DNA from: CAZAMB01 sp964501365
GTDB lineage: Bacteria > Planctomycetota > Phycisphaerae > UBA1845
NCBI GenBank assembly: GCA_964501365.1
Contig: CAZCST010000020.1
Location: 248,001 to 312,000 of the forward strand
Reading direction: 5' to 3'
DNA: 64,000 nucleotides
Shown: piece by piece, positions 8,260 through 16,694 of the stretch
How the letters are laid out: each line of letters begins with the position of its first letter
Numbering within the stretch: position 1 is the first letter of the stretch
Program-made: the position numbers and the translations under genes
The notes under the pieces: generated by a model
Seen by the model: only the letters and a program-made list of their open reading frames with translations
The model's database searches: none
Told to the model about the DNA's origin: nothing

Positions 8260-9135
8260 TCACCCGGTCGCCTTGATATTAATGCTTCCATTGTGCGTGG
8301 TGAGTTCCAGCTTTTCGCCGCCCGCGCCAAGTTTGCCTTCGAGCCGCGTTCTGCTGGAGGAAGTCGCCGCGATACCGGCCTGATTGTTCACGCTGCCGTT
8401 ATCCGTTTCCGCAATCACGTTTGCAGAAGTGCCCGCCCCGACGGAAAGCTCGATGGCGCCGTTATGCGTGGTAATGTCGCCGCGAATGCCGCCGCTTTGG
8501 CGCAAGTCAGCCCGAATTTCGCCGTTGTGCGTTTCCAGATTGATGTTCGTGCCGCCGTACGTCGCCACGATCTCGCCGTTGTGCGTGGTGGCCTGCAATT
8601 TCCCGCCCTTTGCATCCACTACGACTTTGCCGTTGTTGGTTACCAGCCTGGTGTCGCCGATCACTCCATTCGCAGTCACTGCGCCATTGTGCGATTCCGC
8701 GTCGAATCGCAGATTACCGGGAGCCTGGATACTGAACGAAACAACCGCCACCCATCGCGATTTCTGTGCGCCCTTCCACCGCCAGCCAAGTTTCTGCTCC
8801 CCACTGGCTGATCGCTCTGACGTGATCTCAATCGCCGCAAGAGCCTCTTTTGCGTCTTCGACTGACGAACTTCCGGCCTTCTTGCGTACGGAAACAGTTG
8901 ATGGAGCGCCGGCGGATTGGCCGCTGAATTCGATTTCTCCGTTATGGGATCGTACTTCCATTGCGGTCAGCCCGGCTGATTCCACGGGAATCTGGACAGT
9001 CTCCTCGGTCCAGGCGGCCGGCGATCGATCCCAATCACAACCACTCGCAACCACCACGATACACCCTGAGCCAAGCATCGAAGTGATGGTAAGGCCAGCC
9101 AACGCAAAAACCCGGGTCACAAATTTGCCGTTCAT
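8260..9135 (-). CDS. DUF4097-type putative adhesin, lipoprotein
   Basis: The start at 9135 (MNGKFVTRVFALAGL) is chosen because GGAGG sits 8 bases upstream. An N-terminal hydrophobic segment ends in LGSGC, a lipoprotein-type signal, and a second Cys follows. The mature 270 residues carry at least eight copies of a short HNG-type turn (SHNGEI, SHNGAV, TNNGKV, THNGEI twice, THNGAI, TDNGSV, THNGSI) spaced about 17-25 residues apart. This is the pattern of DUF4097 proteins, which are predicted to form a right-handed beta-solenoid. No catalytic motif is seen. It is probably anchored on the periplasmic or outer face of the envelope. The preceding same-strand gene (an M28 peptidase) ends 174 bases upstream, so co-transcription is possible but unproven. 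Confidence 0.82.
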   Translation of the reverse strand: MNGKFVTRVFALAGLTITSMLGSGCIVVVASGCDWDRSPAAWTEETVQIPVESAGLTAMEVRSHNGEIEFSGQSAGAPSTVSVRKKAGSSSVEDAKEALAAIEITSERSASGEQKLGWRWKGAQKSRWVAVVSFSIQAPGNLRFDAESHNGAVTANGVIGDTRLVTNNGKVVVDAKGGKLQATTHNGEIVATYGGTNINLETHNGEIRADLRQSGGIRGDITTHNGAIELSVGAGTSANVIAETDNGSVNNQAGIAATSSSRTRLEGKLGAGGEKLELTTHNGSINIKATG

Positions 9136-9309
9136 ATGAAAGTCCTCCAGTGCCTCCTCTAAGCCCCATGACGTATGGGACACCACACCCTATCCGACAC
9201 CGGACTTCTTGAAAGGTGTGGCGCATCCCAAGCGAATTCGGCTCCCGGGACAAATTATTACAATCTCCCAGTACATGACGCGCGTACGCTCGGAGTTATC
9301 AAGGCGTGC

Positions 9310-11178
9310 TCATTTCCTGGCGGCGAGTTCCACCTGCAAGGTCAATTCCTCGCGCCCCCGTCGAACGTTCACGGAAATTACGTCGCCTGCCTTCTTCTTC
9401 TCGGTAGCTTTGTAGTAATCCGTCATGCCCGTGATGGCCAGCCCGTCCACGGAAAGGATGCGGTCGCCGGCCTTCATGCCTGCTTTGGAGGCCCCTCCCC
9501 CTTCCATGACATCCGCCACCAGCCAGCCCGGCTCCTTTGAATCCCCCTCCATGTCCGGCATGATGCCCATGACTACGGGACTGGGCTGCGGTCCACGAAA
9601 GATTCGCGGAGTTGACTCAACTTTTGCAAACTGCGGCGTGGATTCAGCGTTGATCAAATCGAGTGTGATTTGCGAAACCATGGTTGCGATTTTCGCAGCG
9701 CCATCGGCGTTGATTTTCTCCACGTCGTCTCCCGGACGATGGTAGTCTGCGTGAACGCCGGTGAAAAAGAACAACGAAGGTACGCCGGCCTCATAAAAGG
9801 AGGCATGGTCGCTGGGACCTTTTGCGCTCGGGTCCGGAAGGAATTTGATTCCCGACTGGTCTGCGCGGCGTTGAACAATTTGTGCGAGCGAGTCGCCGGT
9901 TCCTAGACCCTGAACGGCGAGTTCGTTCTCCTCGATGCCCGGAGTCCAGCGGCCGATCATATCCATGTTGACCATCGCCACGATGGATTGGATCGGAACG
10001 GTCGGGTGTTCCACATAGTGCTCGCTGCCCAACAGCCCGATTTCCTCGCCGGTAAACGTCATGCACAGGAGCGTACGCTTGCGAACTGGAACCTTGGCGA
10101 GCTGTTTGCACACTTCAATAACCCCGGCCGAGCCTGATGCGTTGTCATCGGCCCCGTTGTAAATCGTTCCCTCACGTATCCCAAGATGGTCGTAATGTGC
10201 CCCCAACACAACGATCTGGCTGGACAGCGGACCCCTGCCTGGAAGAACCCCGATGACATTGCGAGCAGGCCAGTCTTCCCGTTCCACCGTTACTCCGCCA
10301 GCCATGGAGACCCCTGGCAGCGCACCGGCCACCCGTTCACCGCGGTCACAAGATGCCTGCAAGTCCGTAAGGGACGGCCAATGGGCGATAGACATAAGCC
10401 TGTCGGCGGTCGTCCGGCTGATGTGCATCGCGGGCAATGCACCCGGTCGCCCGCGACGGCCAAAAGGAATCAGTGTATCGCTCTCATTTGTCGCAGGCGC
10501 CGTACTGACAAACAAAATGGCGTTCGCTCCCAGTTCGGAAGCCCGCCCGATCTTGCGATCAAACAAGGTGCGTTCACGAGGCTGCCCGTCACCGCTCAGT
10601 GCGGGGGGCTGACCGCGAAAAGCTATGACGATCTTGCCCTTAACATCAAGATTGGCGTAGTCGTCATAGTCCTTGCCCGAATTCGTGAGTCCGTAGCCGG
10701 CGAATACGACATCGCCCTCAAAGTCTCCTTCGGAGGATGAGCCCAAAGGAACGAAATCGGTCTTCAAGATCAGTCGGGGCGGCGGGTCACCCTTCACGGA
10801 AAGGTGTGTCAGGCTGCTGATTTTTGGATCACTCGGAATTGTGAAGTTTTGAAAATACGATGCGCTGTCCCCTCCGGGAGAAAGTCCGATAGCTTCGAAC
10901 TGTCCTGCGATATATCCGGCGGCCAGGTCAATGCCTCGCGAACCGGTTCCGCGACCCTCGAGCTGGTCACTCGCGAGATACTCGATATGGCTCAGGTAGG
11001 GCTTTGGCGTGACGGGTTCGGGGGTTGGTTCGCGAGAATCCGCCCGGGTGGAAGAAGCAACGTCCTGCTGCCTGCCGGCAACGGAAACCTTGTTTTGCCG
11101 GACGCAGGAATGGGATCCTCCGGCGACGGTTATTGCGACTGCCAGTCGAAACGCAAATCTTTGATACTTGGTGACCAC
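9310..11178 (-). CDS. M28-family metallopeptidase with PA and PDZ domains
   Basis: A 622-residue exported peptidase. The GTG start at 11178 has AAAGGAGAG immediately upstream. After a signal sequence containing Cys25 comes an N-terminal cap, a PA-like insertion (about residues 130-280) and the M28 di-zinc core. The zinc ligands and catalytic Glu are visible in AHYDHLG, GADDNASG, TFTGEEIGLLG, NMDMIGR and a final His in TGVHADYHRPGDD. The last 80 residues form a PDZ domain (MKAGDRILSVDGLAITGM). M28 enzymes of this layout are aminopeptidases acting on secreted or periplasmic peptides. The PDZ domain may recruit substrate or allow assembly. All metal ligands appear intact. Confidence 0.93.
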   Translation of the reverse strand: MVTKYQRFAFRLAVAITVAGGSHSCVRQNKVSVAGRQQDVASSTRADSREPTPEPVTPKPYLSHIEYLASDQLEGRGTGSRGIDLAAGYIAGQFEAIGLSPGGDSASYFQNFTIPSDPKISSLTHLSVKGDPPPRLILKTDFVPLGSSSEGDFEGDVVFAGYGLTNSGKDYDDYANLDVKGKIVIAFRGQPPALSGDGQPRERTLFDRKIGRASELGANAILFVSTAPATNESDTLIPFGRRGRPGALPAMHISRTTADRLMSIAHWPSLTDLQASCDRGERVAGALPGVSMAGGVTVEREDWPARNVIGVLPGRGPLSSQIVVLGAHYDHLGIREGTIYNGADDNASGSAGVIEVCKQLAKVPVRKRTLLCMTFTGEEIGLLGSEHYVEHPTVPIQSIVAMVNMDMIGRWTPGIEENELAVQGLGTGDSLAQIVQRRADQSGIKFLPDPSAKGPSDHASFYEAGVPSLFFFTGVHADYHRPGDDVEKINADGAAKIATMVSQITLDLINAESTPQFAKVESTPRIFRGPQPSPVVMGIMPDMEGDSKEPGWLVADVMEGGGASKAGMKAGDRILSVDGLAITGMTDYYKATEKKKAGDVISVNVRRGREELTLQVELAARK

Positions 11179-11384
11179 GATCTCTCCTTTTGTAAATCGT
11201 CGTGGATGTTAGGAAAGCCCGCTGAAACGAGCAAATAACCTGATTCCGAACCGCGTAACAAAAACATGCTCAAAATAGAAATCTGAGTATTTTTGTGTCA
11301 TAAAAGCCCTTGCCTCGTATATGACCAGTAGAAGACGTACGGGATGAATCCAGCTTTAGACTACCCGCAAACCTTCTTCCCTGT

Positions 11385-12239
11385 TTGGAGTCCGCGGCGG
11401 CGCGTGAATGTGTGCAAAAAGTGTCCTTTGCCCAATATCCAAGTACGCAGCTGCCGGAGTATGATTGTCAATTGTTACAGAAATCGACTCCCATGTGGCC
11501 TGAAGCTGACCAGATTCTCGTCGCGTTAATCGATTGCGACGAGGCCACGTCAAAACTCATTCTCAGGATGACAAAATCGAACGGCTTCAGAGTCCGGTCA
11601 TTCCCAACCACCCTCTCCTTCCTCGAAGAATTCGATTCTTCAACCCCCGGATGCATTGTTGCTGACTTCAACATGCCGGAACGCGGAGGGTGGGAACTCG
11701 TAGACGTCACTCAGGTGGGGCAGCCGGGAATTCAGATCGTATTTCTGGCCGACACCATGGATGTAGCGACTGCCGTCGAATTGATGAAGGCTGGAGTGTC
11801 TGACATCCTGTTGCGACCCGTCCGTGAGGACACAATTCGGAAGTGCGTAACCCGTGCGATCGACTGCGATATTGAAAACAAACGTCAATACGACGCCCTG
11901 TCCAAGACGCGCAAACAATTCACGATGTTGACCCCGCGCGAACGCGAAGTCTTCCAGCTTGTGGTGTCGGGAATTCCAAGCAGGGAGATCGCTCAAGTAC
12001 TCGACCGAAGCCAGAAGACTGTCGAGGTCCACAGGACGAGCATCATGAAGAAGATGTCGGCCAGAAGCGTAGTCGATCTCGTGCGAATGGGCATTGAATT
12101 GCGCGTATTCGACAAACGGCACGAGATGGAAGAGCCAAAGGAAAGGCGCTCGGATACGAATGGTATGATCGTTAAGAACTCCCACCACGACATGCGCCTT
12201 TCCGGCGCTCCGATCGCGGGAATCGCTCCCTTGTTCTGA
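11385..12239 (+). CDS. LuxR/FixJ-type two-component response regulator
   Basis: It has an N-terminal receiver domain and a C-terminal LuxR helix-turn-helix (LTPREREVFQLVVSGIPS, then REIAQVLDRSQKTVEVHR), so it is a DNA-binding transcriptional regulator. The phospho-acceptor Asp is in IVADFNMPE. The switch Thr and conserved Lys are not canonical: VFLADTMDV and DILLRPV (Arg for Lys). The start is uncertain: a TTG at 11385 opens the frame, but an ATG at 11493 (MWPEADQ) fits the receiver domain better; neither has a clear ribosome site. No histidine kinase is adjacent, so the partner is unknown. A 36-residue tail after the HTH region is not conserved-looking. The upstream gap is AT-richer than the surroundings. 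Confidence 0.88.
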   Translation: MESAAARECVQKVSFAQYPSTQLPEYDCQLLQKSTPMWPEADQILVALIDCDEATSKLILRMTKSNGFRVRSFPTTLSFLEEFDSSTPGCIVADFNMPERGGWELVDVTQVGQPGIQIVFLADTMDVATAVELMKAGVSDILLRPVREDTIRKCVTRAIDCDIENKRQYDALSKTRKQFTMLTPREREVFQLVVSGIPSREIAQVLDRSQKTVEVHRTSIMKKMSARSVVDLVRMGIELRVFDKRHEMEEPKERRSDTNGMIVKNSHHDMRLSGAPIAGIAPLF

Positions 12240-12392
12240 TCTGCCCGAAGAAGTTCTTGTCACATCGCAATTCGGGTATCATTAGGGTACGCTACATCAA
12301 GAGTTCCACCCGCCGGCGGCTCAAAAGGCGCAGACAGGCGATATGTCTGAATTTGATTTCGCTGCGCAATGGAACGGGAAAATGGGGTACGA

Positions 12393-13685
12393 ATGTCGGA
12401 TGGGATGTTGTTTTTGGCCGTCGCTCTTCAAACGACGTTATTGCTTGCGGTTCTCTATTGGTTTCGGCGCGGTTCGGAAGAAATCACCCGCCAGATACAG
12501 TCACGACTATATGAACTGAAGGAATCTCTCGATCGACAGGACCGCAACACGCGCGACGAGATTGCGCGCAATCGCGGGGAGCTCGCCGATTCGCTGACTC
12601 GCTCCACCAACACGCTTGTCGCCTCCATGACTTCGCTTGCGCAAGGCCAAAAGTCGGAACTGGAATCCTTCGCAACCCGCCTGCAGAACCAGGCCGACTC
12701 GAACGAACGCCGATTGGAGCTGCTACGGGGCACAATGGAGGAAAAACTCCGGCTGCTCACCGAGGAAAACTCCCGCAAGCTCGATCAGATGCGACAGACC
12801 GTGGACGAAAAACTGCAAAGCACACTGGAGCAGCGGCTGGGCGAATCGTTCAAGCTGGTCAGCGACCGACTGGAAATGGTCCATCGAGGACTGGGCGAAA
12901 TGCAAACGCTGGCTGTTGGTGTGGGTGACCTAAAAAAGGTGCTGGGCAATGTGAAAACGCGCGGCACGATGGCCGAAGTGCAGTTGGGTTCCCTGCTCGA
13001 GCAAATGCTGCCGTCCGGGCAATACCTTCAAAACGTCGAGACTCGCGGGGGAAGCAACCAGCGCGTCGAGTTTGCCATTAAATTTCCGGGGCGCGACGGA
13101 CCGCCCGGATGCGTCTTTCTTCCAATCGATGCCAAATTTCCCATGGAGGATTACCAGCGTCTACTCGAGGCCCAGGAAAAGGCCGATGCTGACGCTGCCG
13201 AAGCGGCCGGGCGGAAACTGGAGGATTGCATCAAGCTGGGAGCGAAGAGAATTCGCGATGGGTACCTCGACCCCCCCGCCACCACGGACTTCGCCATCAT
13301 GTATCTCGGCACAGAGGGGTTGTATGCCGAAGTACTGCGCCGAACCGGTCTGTTCGAACTCCTCCAGCGGGACTACCGCGTCACGCCAGCCGGACCGACG
13401 ACGTTGTCTGCAATGCTGAACAGCTTTCAGATGGGCTTTCGCACGCTCGCCATTCAACAGCGGGCGGGCGAAGTCTGGGGCGTTCTCGGTGCGGTCAAAA
13501 CCGAGTTTGGAAAATTCGGCGACCTCCTGGAGGCTGTGCAAAAGAAACTGGGCGAGGCACAAAACAAAATTGAAGACGCAACCAGAAAATCGCGTACCAT
13601 CGAACGCAAGCTCCTTGTAATCGAATCTTCGGCGCCCTCTACAGACCCGGAATCGAAGAATTCCGTTATCGAGCTCCAGGGTTAG
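12393..13685 (+). CDS. rmuC: RmuC family DNA recombination protein
   Basis: The 430-residue product has an N-terminal membrane helix (MLFLAVALQTTLLLAVLYWF). A long coiled coil of about 150 residues rich in Gln, Glu and Arg follows, and then the RmuC core with VEFAIKFPG, LPIDAKFPMEDYQRLLEA, GTEGLYAEVLR and VTPAGPTTLSAMLNSFQMGF. RmuC proteins limit rearrangement at inverted repeats and are thought to be nuclease-related. The ATG at 12393 has GGGG five bases upstream; an ATG at 12369 would add 8 residues. It ends 4 bases before a DUF1569 gene, suggesting one transcript. Confidence 0.93.
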   Translation: MSDGMLFLAVALQTTLLLAVLYWFRRGSEEITRQIQSRLYELKESLDRQDRNTRDEIARNRGELADSLTRSTNTLVASMTSLAQGQKSELESFATRLQNQADSNERRLELLRGTMEEKLRLLTEENSRKLDQMRQTVDEKLQSTLEQRLGESFKLVSDRLEMVHRGLGEMQTLAVGVGDLKKVLGNVKTRGTMAEVQLGSLLEQMLPSGQYLQNVETRGGSNQRVEFAIKFPGRDGPPGCVFLPIDAKFPMEDYQRLLEAQEKADADAAEAAGRKLEDCIKLGAKRIRDGYLDPPATTDFAIMYLGTEGLYAEVLRRTGLFELLQRDYRVTPAGPTTLSAMLNSFQMGFRTLAIQQRAGEVWGVLGAVKTEFGKFGDLLEAVQKKLGEAQNKIEDATRKSRTIERKLLVIESSAPSTDPESKNSVIELQG

Positions 13686-13689
13686 CCAG

Positions 13690-14151
13690 ATGGATCTCCC
13701 TCCGCGCAGGACGCTTCAATTCGAAAACTTGTCTGAGGTGCTTGTTGACGTGCAAACCATGCATTCCCGCAGTCACCAATCTCTCGGCAATTGGACCCTG
13801 GCTCAGACCTGCAAGCACTTGGCGGACACAATTCACGGATCGATCGATGGCATCCGGCTCGGGGGGCATCGACTCCGCCGGGCACTTCTTGGCCGGCGAA
13901 TCCTCTCGTGGACACTAAAAAACGGCATCCCACCGGGAGTAACGCTGGACACGAAACTGAATCCACCTCCCGATTGCCGGTTCGATTCGTCATTTCATGA
14001 ATTGGAACTCGCCATCAAGCGATACGGGGCCCATCGCGGCCCGTTGAAGCCGCACCCCGTCTTTGGCCGCCTCAATCGCAAGGATTGGGACCGGCTACAC
14101 TGCTTTCATTGTGCGCATCACTTGAGCTTCATCATCCCGAGCACCCCATGA
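13690..14151 (+). CDS. DUF1569 family protein
   Basis: A 153-residue protein with the DUF1569 layout: an RRTLQFENLSEVLVDV opening, GNWTLAQTCKHLADTI in the first half, and CAHHLSFIIP at the C-terminus. The family is related to the DinB four-helix bundle. The conserved His residues (HLADTI, HHLSFI) could form a metal site. Its biochemical role is not known. It starts 4 bases after the rmuC stop with AGGG inside the end of rmuC, so translation may be coupled. It is commonly seen in planctomycetes and Bacteroidetes, which supports the lineage guess but is not diagnostic. Confidence 0.82.
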   Translation: MDLPPRRTLQFENLSEVLVDVQTMHSRSHQSLGNWTLAQTCKHLADTIHGSIDGIRLGGHRLRRALLGRRILSWTLKNGIPPGVTLDTKLNPPPDCRFDSSFHELELAIKRYGAHRGPLKPHPVFGRLNRKDWDRLHCFHCAHHLSFIIPSTP

Positions 14152-14304
14152 ATTGATAACCACTAAGTCGTTCACCACCCATGCCAGTTTGACACGATCA
14201 TTTTGGCGGATATGTCGATGACGACCCATAAAGCATCTCAACAGCACCAAACGTAAGTATCCATGAATTCATCATTTACGATTCGTGTCATCCATGCCGT
14301 CCTT

Positions 14305-14321
14305 CTGGCACGGGCCGTGCA
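14305..14321 (+). promoter_or_regulatory. Candidate sigma-54 (RpoN) promoter for hsp20 pair
   Basis: The 17 bases CTGGCACGGGCCGTGCA match the -24/-12 consensus (YTGGCACG, r, N3, TTGCW) at every defined position except the first T of the -12 box. The GG and GC cores are correctly spaced. The site ends 70 bases before the first hsp20 start codon. It is also an inverted repeat (GCACGG/CCGTGC), which could be the alternative reason for the pattern. No activator-binding site was identified. Confidence 0.55.
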
Positions 14322-14391
14322 TTTCTCGTTCATCGATACCGCGAAATGGGTTCGCGAAATAACGAGTATTTCAGACAGGAGGTGAGTCGGT

Positions 14392-14838
14392 ATGTTCGAT
14401 CAACTGGCAACCAGGTGGACCTTTCCGGATTTGCGGCGACAAATCGACCGCGTCTTCGAACAAGTCATGGATTCCGGCAACGGGCAGGGATTCGGGGCTC
14501 GGGCGTTTCCGGCGCTCAACGTATGGGAAGATAACGACTGCGTCTTCGTCGAGGCCGAACTGCCCGGCGTAGCCATGGAAGACATTGAAATCAACGTGGT
14601 GGGCGGCGAACTCTCGATCAAGGGCTCGCGCAAGCCCGTCAAAACCATCAATGGAAACGGAAACCCGACGTATCACCGCCAGGAGCGCGTATTTGGTGAA
14701 TTCTCCCGATTCCTGACGCTTCCCGACGCTATCGATGCCGAGAAGGTCGAGGCGGTACTGAAGAATGGTGTGCTTTCCGTGAAACTGCCCAAGGCCGAGA
14801 CGGCCAAGCCGCGCAGAATTCAGGTCAGTGCACGATAA
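14392..14838 (+). CDS. Hsp20/alpha-crystallin small heat-shock protein
   Basis: A 148-residue ATP-independent holdase chaperone. The alpha-crystallin domain spans about residues 40-140: FPALNVWEDNDCVFVEAELP, GGELSIKGSRKP, the RQERVFGEFSRFLTLPD strand, and the closing NGVLSVKLPKAE, where the usual G-V-L motif is intact. The C-terminal PRRIQVSAR resembles the family tail. The start has a very strong ribosome site (AGGAGGTGAG), which suggests high translation. A second hsp20 gene follows 83 bases downstream. A sigma-54-like promoter sits upstream. No CIRCE element was seen. Confidence 0.95.
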   Translation: MFDQLATRWTFPDLRRQIDRVFEQVMDSGNGQGFGARAFPALNVWEDNDCVFVEAELPGVAMEDIEINVVGGELSIKGSRKPVKTINGNGNPTYHRQERVFGEFSRFLTLPDAIDAEKVEAVLKNGVLSVKLPKAETAKPRRIQVSAR

Positions 14839-14921
14839 GGCATTGGAACGCGGACTACTCAATCCGCATGATGGATAAACTCAGGCCCCAGGGCCGCAAT
14901 CAATTGGGAGGTGCAAACGAT

Positions 14922-15314
14922 ATGCAAACGACCATGCAAAAGAGAGGAAATGGCACACCGGCAAGGGTCGAAAGAACTCCTTCTCAACCCTTGTTCTCGC
15001 CGAATGTTGACATACTTGAAAACGCCGACGAATTGACACTCATAGCCGATGTACCGGGCGTGGCCCCGGACAGCATCGACATCCAGTATGAACGGGGCGA
15101 GCTGGCGATTCGGGGTCGAGTTACGTCGAGCGGCAACCATCCGAATGTCTTGCTTCACGAATACGGCGTGGGCGACTTTTACAGAGTCTTCCAGCTTGGC
15201 GAAGGTATCGACAACTCCAAAATCGGCGCAGAGATTGCCAATGGTGTATTGACGGTACACCTCCCCAAGATGGAACGGGTGAAACCGCGTAAGATCGAAG
15301 TGCAACGCGCCTGA
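14922..15314 (+). CDS. Hsp20/alpha-crystallin small heat-shock protein, second copy
   Basis: The ATG at 14922 (MQTTMQKRGNG) is preferred over one at 14868 because GGGAGGTG lies 8 bases upstream. The 130-residue product has an alpha-crystallin domain: SPNVDILENADELTLIADVP, GELAIRGRV, the FYRVFQLGEGID strand and NGVLTVHLPKMERVKPRKIEV. It is clearly diverged from the first copy, so it may form mixed oligomers with it or have a different substrate range. The gene ends 21 bases before a strong hairpin shared with the convergent htrA-like gene. Both chaperones are probably transcribed together. Confidence 0.94.
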   Translation: MQTTMQKRGNGTPARVERTPSQPLFSPNVDILENADELTLIADVPGVAPDSIDIQYERGELAIRGRVTSSGNHPNVLLHEYGVGDFYRVFQLGEGIDNSKIGAEIANGVLTVHLPKMERVKPRKIEVQRA

Positions 15315-15335
15315 GCATGGCGCATCGAATAAGAA

Positions 15336-15369
15336 AAGCCGCGTTTGCTTTGCGGAGCAAACGCGGCTT
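15336..15369. terminator. Bidirectional hairpin terminator
   Basis: A perfect 14-base stem (15336-15349 with 15356-15369) encloses the loop TTGCGG. On the minus strand it is followed by TTTTCTTATT, a good U-tract for the htrA-like gene ending at 15391. On the plus strand, where the second hsp20 ends at 15314, it is followed by the weaker GATTTGTCTGG. Confidence 0.85.
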
Positions 15370-15390
15370 GATTTGTCTGGTTGCGGAAGC

Positions 15391-16566
15391 TTACCGGTTG
15401 ACGCTATCCCCATTGGATCGGGCGTCGCTTACGATGGAGCTGAATCGATCGCCTACCATGATGGAGGTGTTTCGTTCGACGCGCTTCCTGAGAAATTTCA
15501 CGGTGGCCTCCGTGCCGACTGGAGTGAACCCCACCACGCGGATCAAATGGTCGCGGTTTTCAATGGGCGTTCCGTTGAATTCGATGACGATGTCGTCAGG
15601 ACTCAGGCCAGCCAGTGCAGCCGGTCCGTTGCTGGGGTCGATTTTGGTGATGCGGGCTCCGCGAACACGTCGGAGTTCTGCGACGCGGGTGGAGCTCGGA
15701 GCATCCACATCGTCCACGCCAATGCCGAGATAACCGTAACGGATGGCCTCGCCTCGCTTCAGCTTGTCCAGAACGCGACGCGTGTTGGCATCAATGGGAA
15801 TGGCAAAGCCCATGCCCTCGTTGACGCCACTGCTGGTTTGAATCGCGGTTACGACTCCGATCGCCTCTCCATCCAGATTGAATAGCGCGCCACCACTGCT
15901 CCCGGGATTGATTGCCGCGGAAGTTTCAATCAGGTTGCCGTAATAGTGAACGTCCGAATCTTCAGCAATCCGGTCGGTCATATCGCGGTTCAGGGCGCTG
16001 ACCACTCCATAGGTGATCGAAGGCTGACCCGTTCGATTGGCCAGTCCGAATGGATTGCCGCAGGCGAACGCCCACTGGTTGACTCGCAGCTTGTTGGCAT
16101 CACCCCAATGGATGGCCGGCAGGTGCTTCGCATCGATGTGCAGCACCGCCAAATCGGACCGCTCATCCTGTTGAATGACCGAAGCATCATAGGTCGAGCC
16201 GTCATAAAGGGTCACCGTGAGCACTTGGGCGTTATCGATGACATGCATATTGGTTGCGATGAAGCCATCCGCATCGATGATAAAACCGCTGCCTTGACTG
16301 ATGGGAACCTTGAGCCGCGTGTCCGCCTCCTTGCCTGCACGAACCTGATACGCGCGAATCGCCACCACAGAGGATCGCACCGTATCGGACAATTCGACAA
16401 AAGTGCGTTCCAATGCTTTCATATCGCCGATGGAATACTTTCCATTGGCGATTGGATTGGATTGCGTTTGCGCCAGTGACGGACAACAAGCGAGGAGCAC
16501 GATTGCTGCCGCGCGATTTCGAGTGGAGGACATACAGAAATCTCGTCGTCGTGAATTCCGACCCAT
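15391..16566 (-). CDS. HtrA/DegP-like trypsin-type serine protease with one PDZ domain
   Basis: A 391-residue exported protease. The start at 16566 follows GAGGAGATC. The N-terminal signal sequence ends near SLAQTQS. The catalytic triad is complete: His108 (TNMHVID), Asp138 (ERSDLAVL) and Ser224 (INPGSSGGALF). A single PDZ domain covers about residues 290-375. The HtrA family degrades or refolds damaged envelope proteins. The gene is convergent with the hsp20 pair and may serve the same stress response, though no shared promoter is visible. It has one PDZ rather than the two of DegP, so it resembles DegS or HhoA. Confidence 0.94.
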   Translation of the reverse strand: MGRNSRRRDFCMSSTRNRAAAIVLLACCPSLAQTQSNPIANGKYSIGDMKALERTFVELSDTVRSSVVAIRAYQVRAGKEADTRLKVPISQGSGFIIDADGFIATNMHVIDNAQVLTVTLYDGSTYDASVIQQDERSDLAVLHIDAKHLPAIHWGDANKLRVNQWAFACGNPFGLANRTGQPSITYGVVSALNRDMTDRIAEDSDVHYYGNLIETSAAINPGSSGGALFNLDGEAIGVVTAIQTSSGVNEGMGFAIPIDANTRRVLDKLKRGEAIRYGYLGIGVDDVDAPSSTRVAELRRVRGARITKIDPSNGPAALAGLSPDDIVIEFNGTPIENRDHLIRVVGFTPVGTEATVKFLRKRVERNTSIMVGDRFSSIVSDARSNGDSVNR

Positions 16567-16694
16567 GATCTCCTCGCAGTATGTAGAATAGGTATAGTCA
16601 GAGATACCCTCTGATTTCGAGATTATAGCCGCGACCTCTCGAAAAGCACGAAATTTTTCAAAGAAAAAACATCCCTGTAACAGGCGGGTAATTC

